A stretch of 64,000 bases of DNA, taken from Saururus chinensis. Taxonomy: Eukaryota; Streptophyta; Magnoliopsida; Piperales; Saururaceae. The notes under the pieces are model-generated. The model did not search any database. It was not told where the DNA came from and was given only the letters and a program-made list of their open reading frames with translations. The stretch lies in NCBI GenBank assembly GCA_035235625.1, contig CP141145.1, positions 4,712,001 through 4,776,000 on the forward strand, in the 5' to 3' direction. Shown here piece after piece: positions 10,069 through 21,582 of this stretch. How positions within the stretch are numbered: position 1 is the stretch's first letter; each line of letters opens with the position of its first letter. Made by a program: the position numbers and the translations under genes.

Positions 10069-13000
10069 TGATAACTGGGGTTTACAAATACGAATATCAA
10101 ATCATATAATATTATTTAACGTCTAAAAATTCATAAAGATCAGCTCATTCATCTAAGTATAAGTCTGTCACCCGTCTGAAAATAAATAACAAGTTGACTC
10201 TCACGCTTAAGGTACACTTACATACCGAAGTTGCAGAAATGCAAAAACCTCCTGTGCTTGCTTGCTTTGGTCTCACTTGTCGTTGCCTGGAGAATCTGCA
10301 ACAAAGCAAACCAAACAACAACCACAACCACAATGGAGCATCTCCTCCTACAGGAGAAGAGCTTCTAAAGGACAAAAGGTTTTATTAATATTTTTCGGAT
10401 CGGGCCAACATCACCCGATGTTAGTTGCCTATGTACTCATCAGACAACATCTCCAATGTTTCCAACAAGATCGGATCCAGACGTAGTTTTGCCTAGAAAC
10501 TTTTCTATCCTAAGAAGCATGGCATCACTCATGCAATGCATAGATATTTTCAACCTACATTTTAGTAAGTCCTTTAACTGTTCCACATGTCTAATTAACA
10601 AGCAATATCAAACATTGTTATTAATTATCTCACATCCCTTGTTTGATAATTAATATTATCAAATTTGGAACTCAGAGATAACTCACCCCTCGAGAAACCT
10701 CCAAATAAAGTACTCCAACCTTGGAGTGGACTGCTTAACAGCAGCTTGACCCAAATCCCCAGGGCTCTCAATAGCCCGCCACGAATCTGGAGAAGAGGAT
10801 CCCAACTGTGCTCATGGACACAGATTGGCAAGAAGCACAAGCCTTCCATGATGCTCATACAACTCCGCTTTTTGTACTTACTAACTAGTCCTGGGAAGAC
10901 ATGCGGGAGACCCACGATAAAGACCCTCTGGTCAATACCCAAACCATCGTGGCGATGAAGAAGCATATTGCAATCTCCACCTTCCCAACACTAGGAGAAA
11001 ATGTCTTCTAAGACATTACTAATGTATCAATAGAAGCCTTAGGTCCTTATGACCATTGACTCCCCCAAACATCTGAAACTTAGACTATATTATTTTCATC
11101 CAGTCAAGTAACCACTCAACCATGTGAGTCCTCTTCACCTTGTGAATCGGCCCACAAAATAGCTCATCCACTGAGCTATGACTCAGAGAACATCCCAAAA
11201 TCACCATCGGTTCATTAACCAAGGTCAAATTCTATGTCAGGGCCCCGTTCCCTCCATGAACTGGTCCTAACCCTAAAGAGGGTATTTTAGTCATTATCTT
11301 GATTAGGTGTTCTCCCTTCAATCCGATGGTAACTCATGTCTCTTGATTAAACTTCATTAATCTTAAGTTACCGATATAAATTAAAGCATTAATAATAAAA
11401 GCATGCATTAACATAATCAACATAAATAATATGCATTCACAGCAATGCATAAATAATGAATAAAGGCCTGTTGCACTCATTTGAAGGGCTAGGGCTCAAC
11501 TAGTTCAAGCCCAAGAGTGTAAACAACTCTAACGCATCCCACAAGTTACATATATGACACTCTAGTCAATCGATGCACTCAGTTGCAGACAAGTAAAATA
11601 TGCTGCTTTAAACCTTGAGAATTAGGGTTCTTCCCTTTATTCCCCATGACACCGTGACTTGACAAGGTCTTCGTGTCACTTACTGTTCACACCCCTTCCT
11701 TTTGAAGTTATTTAACGACATTCTAGGGCACCCTAACGCTTGGTTGTTAGGTGATCCGTTTCAGCAAAAATAGCACATGCTACCCCCTAAGGGCATTAGA
11801 GTAAATCCACCACTTGGGGTATGCTACCCTCCCTTGGGTCATTTAGTCATCTCACTACCCTTATAATTATTTTAAGTCATAATCCTCTCAGGAGGCTCCA
11901 CTCTCAAATTGACTTGTGCTTTCATTCACACGAATGCGGGCGGATCCACTCAAAGGGTATTTTTATCATTTGGTTTAAGGCCTTAATGACATCTAATGGT
12001 TTTAAAATTAAAACCAAGGGTACTACTGGCCTTCATGGACTCTTTGTAATTTTCTTGGCATGTAACGGGGTCATGAACCCCTTGAACTGACCCAGGTTTG
12101 CTTAACGGTTTACTATTAAGGGCAAAAGGGTCAAGTAACCACTCATTGGGATTTTTCTTCACTAAGATATTTGGCCTATAATTTGGTAACCAATTGGACT
12201 CTCACTGAGAATTTTTCCAATTTTTAATCAACTCCTAGGCCCCTGAACCGGGGCCCCGAAGTCGGGCAAATGGTTCTCACATGATGATTTAACTACTAGG
12301 GGTAAAAAGGTTATTTTAGGGACTCTAAGATTTTTCACGGGCCTCAAACTCAGTCAGAACAATTCCACACCTCTCCCAGTCCATGAGTAATTTTCTAAGA
12401 TTTGTTTGACATATTTATCCCCCTGAACCGGACCCGGTCCACATCCCTCATTTATTTCTCTATTTTTTTTAAACTGACCTAGACTCGGTCGGTTTGGGTC
12501 GACGACCCGCAATGCGGGTCATCTTCCCCGCGTCCGGCCAGAGGTGTATTTGCCTCTGGAGGTGCCTCTGCTTGCCACCACGGCCGGCGGGCGGGCTAGG
12601 GTCCACCGGATCGCCGCCAGGCGGTGATCACAATGGGCCTGGCCCCCGCTGCCTCCCGGTAGCCGGCAAGGGCCAAAGTCGTCGTCTTTTCCACACAGAC
12701 CAGAGCAAGAGGTGAGGTTGGCGAGTTGCCACTGGCCCTCCTGCCCCGGTCTACAGAAAAATTTCTGCCTTCCCACAAGCTTCCAACCTACTCAACCATT
12801 CGCTCCTCAACATTGGAGTTCAGCTGCCTCCTTGCCAAGGTGCCCAGCGAGGAGAAGGCTGCAACCTGAGGACCGCCGGTCATCCGGACACCCAAGACCG
12901 CCTGTATTTCTCTCCGCTGTCCCTGGGTATTCCTAGAAAACTCATACCGGAGACCCAAGGTTAGCTGCCCCGCTGCCTCCATTGTCTCCCACGCCCGGAG

Positions 13001-14098
13001 AGAAAAAGAAACAGAGTTTCCTATGCTTTGTTCTTTGATCCATCCGGCAGTCCCAAGGACACCGAACCTCCATCGGTTCTTGTTCCAATCCTCCAGTCCT
13101 CCCTCAATGTAGATTAATGCCTACAGCAGTCACCGGCCGCCTTTATCTATTGGCTCTGGTGGCGGGAAGATTCAACCAAAGTCATGGAATTTCAGCCGCG
13201 GACGGTTTCTGGCAGAAGAGGTTCCTCCCCGACCGTGGCCGAACTCGAACCTTCCTAACCTATTTCTTTCCACTCCAGCATCTGTAAAGAGTCCTCCTGT
13301 CGTTAATAGTGCCCTATGATATGGCCACACTGCAACGGAATGACTCCATTGGCATACGCCAGAGGGAACGTTTAGTCTTTACATAACTAGCTCTAAGATA
13401 TACACTTATGTAACAGTTTAGCATGCATCGACGAAATAAGAAGAAACACACCCATCTCCTCGCCCTGCATGAGAAATCAAAGTGCACAAACCATTCTCTC
13501 ACAATTCATCCAAAAAGTTTTTAATGGCGTACTACTTTTAAGCCAAAACCTAAGCATATTTCCACAACAGAGTTTATAAAAAAGGATCCTACCTTGAAGG
13601 CCGAGTTGTCGTCGATCCACCGTTGCCAACGCCTCACCGGAAATTCACCGGAAAATTCTAATGGTGGCTTGTCCTCCCCCCAAAAAGCCCTAATTCTCTA
13701 TTTTTATAGGCATGGGATTAGGGCTCCTAATCCCATGAGAATTTTGGGTTAAAACCTCCTTAATTTAGCAACCAATTTGATCCCCAAAAACACAAATTTG
13801 GAATGCTAATTGACCGGGCCCGTATAGTGACTTAAACAGACAATTTGCACGTTCAATTAGGGTAAACGGGTCCTCCACGATATGTTCAACTTCAGACGGT
13901 CGTTTCTCCCTCATCTGAACTCCGATTTGCTCATTCTTGGTGGTGTTTTGAAGCTCTTTCCGTCTACTTTCCAACATATAGATTTCAGCCACCAAATCCT
14001 AGTATTGATTAATTTATTCAAATGAAAAGGTCAAGGGGTTCAGCACCCTAATTTCTCGTGGTCAACTTCGGGAATTTAGAAAATTCCCGGACGTTACA
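10069..14098 (-). mobile_element. Long LTR-like sequence (C), reverse orientation
   Basis: Read on the reverse strand it starts TGTAACGTCCGGG at 14,098, a usual start for a plant gypsy LTR, passes through a GC-rich part (12,480-13,300) and reaches a plausible end CCCCAGTTATCA at 10,069. The block at 10,805-10,870 (AACTGTGCTCATGGACAC ... CATGATGCTCA) closely matches 39,130-39,185 in another solo LTR, so the two belong to one family. No coding domain was found, and the reading frames at 12,494-12,982 overlap on both strands. The low-coordinate border is uncertain because no target duplication was found. Confidence 0.5.
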
Positions 14099-14463
14099 CT
14101 AGTCGTTCATTTTTTTTAAGTCAATCAATTCCAAATATGACTTTAATCACATCACTAATCTAATCAGATTCGAAAGACTTAAACTTACATTTTTGTTTGG
14201 ACATAGTTTTGATAATTGAAATACAATAAATTACAAGACATATCCTAATATGTTCTAACACAAAGCATACTTAGAATCTACGTAGAAAACATCTATATAT
14301 AAGCCTTTCTGTCAGTTGTATGAGTTTGAGTTGAATTAAAATTATATCAAATCAAAATTTTCTAGTTTCTTGACAATTGAATTGCGCGTACCTTCAAGGT
14401 CAAACATTCTCATACCTTTTGGCTGAACCTTTGACTTTGAAAATGAAATGCAACAAGTTGTTC
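14099..14463. other. No gene seen
   Basis: AT-rich sequence between LTR C and a MITE. No recognised domain, repeat or convincing exon. Confidence 0.4.
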
Positions 14464-14466
14464 TTA

Positions 14467-14639
14467 GGGGTTGTTTGGGAGGCGCTTTGGAGGAGAAATT
14501 GTTTTCTTCTCTTGATTGCAATATGTCACATCAAGCGCGCGGGGGGGGGGGTGGAGTGATTTCTCTTCCAATACTCTCGAGGAAGAGAGTTGGAGGAGAA
14601 ATTGCTTTCCACCAACCCTAATGCCTCTCAAATGTGCCC
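14467..14639. mobile_element. PIF/Harbinger-like MITE, 173 bp
   Basis: The ends GGGGTTGTTTGGGAGG and CCTCTCAAATGTGCCC are imperfect inverted repeats (11 of 16 positions), flanked on both sides by TTA (14,464-14,466 and 14,640-14,642). A TTA duplication plus a TTTGGGA-type end is the PIF/Harbinger mark, and the larger element at 23,856 has similar ends. It contains a run of eleven G near 14,541 and no coding sequence. Confidence 0.6.
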
Positions 14640-14642
14640 TTA

Positions 14643-15047
14643 GTACCATGTTCCATCTCCAAAATTTGTTGTTTTTTGCCTTTAGGTGAAACATTCGAAT
14701 ACTGCATGCCAAACATTTGCGCACAACATAAACTCAAATTCTTCAGCTCAATCATTTCTCTGAAATTTGGGATGATGTGAAATCAATGCAAATGTTTAAA
14801 AAAAACTTTCATTATGTGCTCATTGGTTTCCGAAATTTGTGAAGATTGTTCAAGGCATCTATATAGATTAAAAAAGACTTGAATCTTCTAGCTTTTCATC
14901 TTAATTAATGTAGAACTACAAAGTTAATCTTTAAATTAATAACACACCTCAAGTTTACAAATAGAGAAAAATTCTAACATCCAAGAGGCTCCTCTGCCTT
15001 TGGATGAGGGGAGGATGTAGAGGAAATGAGGAGTAAAAGGAGTTGGA
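14643..15047. other. No gene seen
   Basis: Ordinary AT-rich sequence; no domain, repeat or exon recognised. Confidence 0.4.
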
Positions 15048-15188
15048 GTTAGAGTCAGTGTTTTAAAACCCGGCCCGGAGGCTGACTTAGATTGGTCGTC
15101 AAGCCGGGTTGACTCGGTTCAACCGAGGGTTAACCCGTTTTGTTATATACTAATTAAATAAAATAATAAGTAAAGATGTACACATAAA

Positions 15189-15276
15189 AGTTTCATAACT
15201 CAGCGGTTAAAGTGCACAGTCCTATAAGTATCCGTTTCATTCCGCGTTCGATTCCCACCGTGAACAACAGTTTTTT
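15189..15276 (+). other. tRNA-like Pol III promoter unit (SINE head or tRNA relic)
   Basis: TAACTCAGCGG at 15,196-15,206 fits an A box and GTTCGATTCC at 15,246-15,255 fits a B box, with starts 50 bases apart. A run of six T at 15,271-15,276 is in the right place for a Pol III terminator. A weak acceptor-like pairing (TTTCA with TGAAC) surrounds them. The cloverleaf stems are poor, so this is not called an intact tRNA. It is either the head of a tRNA-derived SINE or a degraded tRNA copied into the foldback element. Confidence 0.5.
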
Positions 15277-15292
15277 CCTATTAAGTTATCTA

Positions 15293-15501
15293 GTAGATAT
15301 TTAAATATAATAGTTATCGTCCAATGCAGAACTAATTTCGTATGGCGCAGTGGGTAAAGTGTTGATGGGCTTCAACATGGAGAGTGCAAATCCCGTAGTA
15401 GATATTTAAATATAATAGTTATCGTCAAATGTAGAACTAATTTCGTATGGCGCAGTGGGTAAAGTGTTGATGGTCTTCAGCATAGAGAGTGCAAATCCCG
15501 T
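15293..15501 (+). repeat. Tandem duplication, unit about 103 bp
   Basis: Two adjacent copies starting GTAGATATTTAAATATAATA and ending GAGAGTGCAAATCCCGT, differing at only a few positions. Each holds TGGCGCAGTGG, another A-box-like word. The similarity between copies implies a fairly recent duplication. Confidence 0.8.
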
Positions 15502-15785
15502 CCGATGCAAAAATAACCTTTCACTTTTCTAACCTGGAGAAAAAATTGAACCGGCCCGGAATTTTACCCGGGTCCGGTTAAACCCGGGCTGACAGGCCGG
15601 GCCAGACCTAGTGGTTAGAGTCGGGGAGCCGGAGGTGAAGGGCAGCCAAAGGCAGAAGAGCCGGAGGGGGCTGGTGGGAGACATGCTTAGTAGTGTAGTT
15701 ACTGGTCACAAAATGGGTATATAAGTCAGTTCCTAAAATATTTAAAAAACAATTTCACAACAACATCGCAATACGATATTGAAAA

Positions 15786-16127
15786 GGGAAAATTATTAAA
15801 ATAAAAAAAAATATTTTCCAAAATATACCACTTTGGGAAATATTTCCCAAAGTGGTGTTCGTTTTTGCCACGCAGGCGCCAGCATGGCTTTTTTTTAATT
15901 TTTTAAGTTGATTTCGTCGTTTAGAATGACGAAATTGGTTTTCATACGATTTCGTCGTTCTAAACGACGAAACCTTTTATTACTTAACCCGGTTTCGTCT
16001 TTCAGAACGACGAAATCAACTTAAGCTGATTTCGTCGTTCTGAACGATGAAACTGCCACACTTGGCTAATTTCGGCCGTGGGCCGTGGAACAACATTGAT
16101 TTCGTCATTCAGAACGACAAAATCAAA
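15786..16127. repeat. Left TIR of the MULE with palindrome array
   Basis: About 340 bp. It contains a perfect 28-bp palindrome at 15,828-15,855 centred on GGGAAATATTTCCC, then five hairpin-forming units at about 15,909, 15,948, 15,990, 16,026 and 16,096, each made of GATTTCGTCGTTC and its complement GAACGACGAAATC around a short centre. Confidence 0.88.
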
Positions 16128-16373
16128 TTAAATTTTTTTAAAATTACTATTTAAAACTAATTTTATCACCTGTCCCTGTTCATTCATTCAAAACACAGAA
16201 CACAGATGTATATGCACGACTTCATTCATTCCACCCATAACAAATATCACCATAACAAATATCACTATCACGAATATCACCATAACAAATATAAGTAAAG
16301 TACATCATATACAAGTAACAAATATAATACATCACAAGTAATATCATAATCTCCTATGTCCTTGTCCTCGCCC

Positions 16374-18636
16374 TCATCCTCGACGGTGGTGTACGAGCTC
16401 CTCATGATCTACCTCTGGCTGTGGCTCTAGCTCTGGCTCCGACTGGGGCTGGGGCTCCGGCTGCGACTCCATGTCAGGCTCCTGCTCGGGCTCCGGCTCA
16501 GCATAAGTAATAGATGGTACAATACGAGCTGGCCGATGTCGTCTATAATATAAAATCGGATCTGGCTGAGTGACATGTGTAGTGTCTGGAAATGATGAAC
16601 CTGGAGGAGAGCTATATGCTGCTGATGATGATGGAATATCAGTGCATGAAGAGTGCATCGGCTGCATCTGAGCGGCCTCGTCGACAGGATAATCTCGATG
16701 AACATCCGTGATCACTGAATGAAGTAGTGGCAAGCTACGAAGGACATCATTAGACGCTTTAATCACCGACTCACATGCTGCTGCTAAGTCCTCGTGCGAA
16801 GTACAGGTGACAAGTGCATCACTCAAATACGCATTAGTATGTCGAATCTGACGAAGCTATAAAAAAATAAATTAAATATTAGATAAATAATTAAAACAAA
16901 ATAAGAAAATAATATATGCCTTAATTAACAAAGTTGTACTTACTAGAACTGCCTCAGATGCTCCCCTAGGCTGATATGTCATCTCCTCTACATCATCGCG
17001 TGGTAAAATATATCGCCGTGTAATAGGTAAATACCAGTGCATATAAGTACTATGAACATCTCGCAATGTCGTAGCCGGCTCCCTTCTAATAATAGTGGCT
17101 CTCCTATCCTCCCATCGAGCAATATACAACGCATGATATATAGCCCAGTCGGTAATATGGCGGCCCTGTCCAGTTATGTGATGGACAAACTCGACAGTAG
17201 AAGGTGGGACCCCTTGCACCAGGTTAAACTGGAGCATTACACGATCTGACACATACATCTCTATAATCTCATAACATATGAGAGGGGTTCAAGAAAGCCA
17301 CACCTCTCGACCATCAGTGCAGAGTGGAGGTATCACAGCCAACAAGTCCTCCGAGTACGGCTGCCAAATAATCTATATAATATATAAAGATACCTTAGTT
17401 TAAATAACGACAAAATTTTTTAAAATCATTACATAAAAAAGTTCAACACGGTAATAAAATTACCTGGTATGGCCGCTGGTGGTCTAACTCCCCTCTATAC
17501 AAATGGAGGACTCCTTGTGGATTTTCGGTTCTCTTCTTCCGAACATTCCACCTTAAGGAGTTAAATTTAAGAAATGAGTTCAGCATATGTTCATAAAATG
17601 TTGCTTAAAAAGTAATGTGGTAAACATAAATACAACCTACCTCGCCCCTAATGGAGCACCCTCAACCAAGCGACCCATCTCAGCAGTTGGTCGGCAGACG
17701 TGTAAGTGCTCCCACGACCATAACTATGTCATAAAATAGTGATAACAAATATTATAATTAAAAAATTATACGTGACTAAAACTCCAAGTAAAGTTACACA
17801 ATTATTTACTTGAAGAAGAGTTAGACAGCCCGCAATCCCCAAGGTCATGGCCTCGCATGCCTTTCCTAACTCTCGGTATAAGAATGCGAGAGTAGCATTG
17901 CCCCATGAATAAGTGCCAGCCATGTCAAAGTCGGCAAGGAGAGAGAGATACAAAATATGCACGTGGCTGCTCATGGTATCCGCAAATATGGTGGCTCCAA
18001 GTAAATGCAATATATAGTCTCGTGCATGCTGCTTGATAACTATCTCTGAAGCATCGGCTGGGAGCTCACGAAACTCCTGTAAGAGCCATCGTAGGCTCAC
18101 TCGGCTACCACACATCACTGTAGGAGGAGGAGCTCTACCAAGAAGTCTAACTAATATATCCATATGAGCTCCTCCTGTCGTGCCTGTCACCGGACGTCCA
18201 TCAATATGGAGTCCTAATAGAACTGCCACATCCATGAGCGTGATGGACATCTCTCCATATGACAAATGAAACGTCTGTGTCTCCCTCCTCCATCTCTCAA
18301 CAAGAGCTGTCAATAGAGGTTGATCGAGACGAACATACTGTAGATGAATGAAATGGCCGAATCCCGCTCGCTCGATATAAGGTAATATACGCTCATCTAT
18401 AGGCCAATGACGGAGATATTTAAAATGTTCAATGCACTCAAGGCACCCGGGGTCCTACAATAAATTTTAAAATTATAACATGTCGTACTATATCAACCAA
18501 AAAATAATGAAACAAATTTTAAAAAAAGTTATCATACCTCTCCTCTCCAAATAGCAGCAGACCTATGTGACTCCTGCTCTATGAGTAAAGAAGCGTCACT
18601 TGGGCCTGGCCCGTAACAAGGCTCTGCATGATCCAT
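16374..18636 (-). pseudogene. Plant mobile domain (MAIN-like) gene carried by the MULE, one nonsense codon
   Basis: Six exons with GT-AG borders join in frame: 18,636-18,538, 18,454-17,810, 17,723-17,641, 17,551-17,464, 17,372-16,944 and 16,856-16,374 (about 608 codons). The second exon holds the family's typical text: ERWRRETQTFHL, then GEMSITLMDVAVLLGL, then DGRPVTG. This is the plant mobile domain of MAIN/MAIL1 proteins, often annotated 'serine/threonine phosphatase 7 long form homolog' although it has no phosphatase domain. The fifth exon continues the domain (RHITDWAIYHALYI) and the last is a low-complexity tail rich in Pro, Glu and Gln. A TGA at 17,289-17,291 interrupts the fifth exon after WLS; otherwise the frame is open. 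Host MAIN proteins help silence transposons; what an element-borne copy does is not known. Start: first ATG of the 33-codon first exon. Confidence 0.82.
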
Positions 18637-18732
18637 ATGATCTGTGGAAGATGAAGATCATATCATTAATCGTAAGGAATACATGTGTACGTAACTTAAA
18701 AAATATAATAAATACAGAGGTTGATTATATGT

Positions 18733-21582
18733 TTACCAATCAACAGGAGGGTTTCTACATGATTTACTATTATGCCCACTTTGTTTACACCTCCCGCATT
18801 TATATCCTCCTCTACCATCTCTTTCCATTGTTCTGCAGTCCATGGTATTCCTAATGCGAACAGATTGTAGGCGACCGGGTTGCCTTGTTGCTATTGGTGG
18901 GTATAACACAAACGGTATATCCCTCTCCCAATACTCCCGACCACGAGGAGAATAAAATTCTGCAGAGTGCACATTTCTATAAGTAGAAGATGTGTAAAAC
19001 AGTGATGCATTGATTGGCTCCCGCCGCTTTGCCCACACGGCAATAAGGTGCGAGCAAGGATAACCATAAACCTGAGGGATGTTGCATGTACAAGTATGCA
19101 TCGCAGCATTTACCATAACCTTGCGGGCACGAATTGATGTCACTGCAATGCGACTCCTGTTGATCCTATTAACTATATACTCCCCAATTTTTCTTGTTTG
19201 CTCTCTCAATATGGCTTCCACTCTAGGAGTATATGGGGTGGCTATGGCAGAGGCGGCAGAAGATCGTTTAACAAAAAATTTTATGAGCCGATAAAAGATA
19301 GCTGACACTAAAGTCTGCATGGGTAACCCTCGTGCCCCCTTCAAGACGCTATTTAAACTTTCAGCCATATTTGTAGTCGTCATGCCAAATGTCATAAAAC
19401 TACCATGTGCAAGGGACCACTGTGCAGGATGCAATTCTCCTCCTAAGAGGAGATGTTTTGCCCTAGGACTCTCTTGACCAATCAAGTCCATTTTAGCGTC
19501 AAAATTTTCTACTGTGAGTGCACAAGCTGCTGCCCCAATCAAGTCCGTCAGTGTGTCATTTTTGAACTCCTTCATTAAATTTGCTTTTATGTGACAGATG
19601 CAATAACGATGGTGGTAATTTGGCTCTGGAAGAACCTTAGGCACTGCCTTCTGAAGCCCCTTATGTCGATCTGAAATAATGACGATGTTCGTCATGCCCG
19701 TCAGTACATGATCCCTCAATTCCATTGGAAATAATTTCCAATTGTCTCCGTCTTCCTTCCCGACAAGCCAGAATGTAAGAGGAAATAACCCATTATTTTC
19801 ATCTGTAGCCGTTGCAGCCATAAGAGCACCAGGATATCTGCCATACAAGTGAGTGACATCAACGCCAATCACAGGGATGCAATGTCGAAACCCAGCTATA
19901 GATGGCCCAAACGCCCAAAACAACCGTCTAAATCTCCTACAAGTGCCACCATTTGCACGAGGTACTACATCATCCTCTAAGTGGTAGTAGGTGTCAGGAT
20001 TGGCTTCTTGCACCGCCCTTAGGTACATTGGCAACAATTTATACGATTCTACCCAATCTCCATAAATGGCCTTAATCACCATATTCCTTGCTGCCCATGC
20101 TTTCTTATAAGATATGTCAACATGATACTTCTCCTTCATTCTTTGAATAATATCCCCTGGTGTGAGAGTTAATTTGGCTTGGATAGCGGGCATTATGACC
20201 TTCGAAATAAAGGAGGCACTGCACTACCTATGATCTATGCTAAGCTGGGCATTCCGACATGTGTGGTCACCTTTGTACGTCTTCAATTTAAAGGACCCAC
20301 CACCCCTTTTGATTGAGCCATGCACTCTCCAAGGGCAAGTGCTATCAATGCACTCCACTGTATACTCCGCCGAATTTCTTCGTACAACCTTGTATTCGAC
20401 ATGATTTTGAATGGAAAACTCCTGCAAGGCTGTAACGAATGCTTCTTTATTCTCAAAGATGTGGCCAACGTATAACTCATCTTCATTTTGTTGGTCCAAA
20501 TCCATTGTAGAATTCACTGCCGCATCTATCTCCTCATCTGTGATGTGTGCATAAAGTGGCTCCACTTCACAGTACGGTGGCTCTTCATCATCTACATTCA
20601 TATCATTCCCAGCAATGGCATTGTCTACCGCATCATCCCCCTCGCCGTCAACCATCTGTTGAGCACTTTTTTCACCTCTAACCCCTTCTACATTCATATC
20701 AGAATCTTCTCCACTTACTTCGTCAATATTATCTTCACCTTCATTATCCTCATTTTCATCAATATCTTCACCGTAGACATATCCCCCCTACATATAAACA
20801 TCGCATATGTATTAAATTTTGTAAGCCTAAAAAAGTTGAATTCATTTATAAATATATATTTCACCTCTGATTAGATGGTCCAGCATCGGTATGACCAACA
20901 TACGTGTAGGGGTAATGAAGGCCCATTGAACTTTGAGTTTCATACCATGCACCGCCTTGAGACATTTGAACGCTAAATGGCTCATGTGCATGCGTCGTAG
21001 ACCTTCCATATTACACACAAAATCTCAAAATTTAGCTAAATGTATTTTCATTAAAGGATAATAAGATTGAAAATGTATTCACAACTAAATCAACCCTTAC
21101 CTCCAAGTAGGTCCACTTCCATCGTAAATAGGGGCAGACGACCTATGAAGTTCATTTGAAACTACTGTCATAGATAAATTTCTCTCTTCTTCGTCGTCCA
21201 CCGGCACTTGCATATGACTTTCATTGTTCATATTTCTATCCGAGCTCCTTTGTGAGCTTCTGTGAGAGCTCCTATGTGAACTACTTCGTCTTTCACTAGT
21301 CACTCGGGCCTCTTTTTCGAGAAATAACTCGAAAGAAATTATGTGACGCGAGTGGTGAAACATAAAAGTCATTGATGAATCATCATTTATGTTCATTAGT
21401 ATCATTCTCGATCCATAGGACGAAAGATTACATTTGATAGTAATTTTCCATCTTCTTCGATCCAACCCAACCTTACTTGCTATGTGCATCTCAAATTCAT
21501 CAAATGTAGACGGTTTCTTCATTAATAATCCTTCTATGCATCCATCGTAGTTAATGAAAAAACTAACCATTTCTTCTGCCAT
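18733..21582 (-). pseudogene. MULE transposase (MuDR-type), interrupted by an in-frame TAG
   Basis: Cuts and rejoins DNA at the element's TIRs, in the nucleus. Likely exons: 21,582-21,101 (start MAEEMVSFF, an N-terminal domain with a Ser/His/Arg-rich linker), 21,002-20,865, and 20,787-18,733. The last exon has an acidic stretch, a MuDR DNA-binding domain (WRVHGSIKRGGGSFKLKTYKGDHTC at about 20,330-20,260), the MULE catalytic domain (first Asp in VIGVDVTHLYGRYPG, second in IISDRHKGLQ, Glu in TNMAESLNSVLK), a SWIM-type zinc finger (CTCN ... GYPCSHLIAV) and a CCHC knuckle (CGRCKQSGHNSKSC) near the end. A TAG at 20,224-20,226 splits the third exon between the DNA-binding and catalytic domains; both sides are in the same frame. 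The exon 2 to exon 3 junction also fails to keep frame at a run of six G. Confidence 0.87.
20224..20226 (-). other. In-frame TAG in the MULE transposase
   Basis: The reading frame ending SIDHR and the one containing MPAIQAKLTLTPG are in the same phase with only this TAG and ten further codons between. A C-to-T change in a CAG codon would explain it. The following bases are TGC, not the CAR-YYA context linked to efficient readthrough, so plain nonsense is likelier. Confidence 0.8.

Larger units (their letters stand above)
15057..15613. mobile_element. Foldback DNA element, 557 bp, with 9-bp target duplication
   Basis: Flanked by perfect direct repeats GTTAGAGTC at 15,048-15,056 and 15,614-15,622. 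The ends are GC-rich and complementary in outline: AAAACCCGGCCCGGAGGCTG on the left, and GGCCCGGCCTGTCAGCCCGG when the right end is read in reverse; each arm is about 70 bases. A 9-bp duplication suggests mobilisation by a MULE-type transposase, though the TIR ends are imperfect. The interior is unrelated AT-rich DNA with tRNA-like motifs and a tandem duplication. It has no coding capacity. Confidence 0.65.

Noticed and set aside
12494-12982. Open frames on both strands in the GC-rich part of LTR C
   Set aside because: Mutual shadows without recognisable protein content.
9320-14103. CTAGT at 9,320 and at 14,099 as a target duplication for LTR C
   Set aside because: The left CTAGT is part of LTR B sequence that aligns with the related LTR A without a break, so no insertion starts there; a 5-bp match is likely chance.
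15189-15276. An intact tRNA gene
   Set aside because: A and B boxes and T6 are present, but the T stem and acceptor stem pair poorly and no anticodon arm is convincing.
20488-20874. 128-codon + strand frame inside the MULE
   Set aside because: Antisense shadow of the transposase's acidic N-terminal region.
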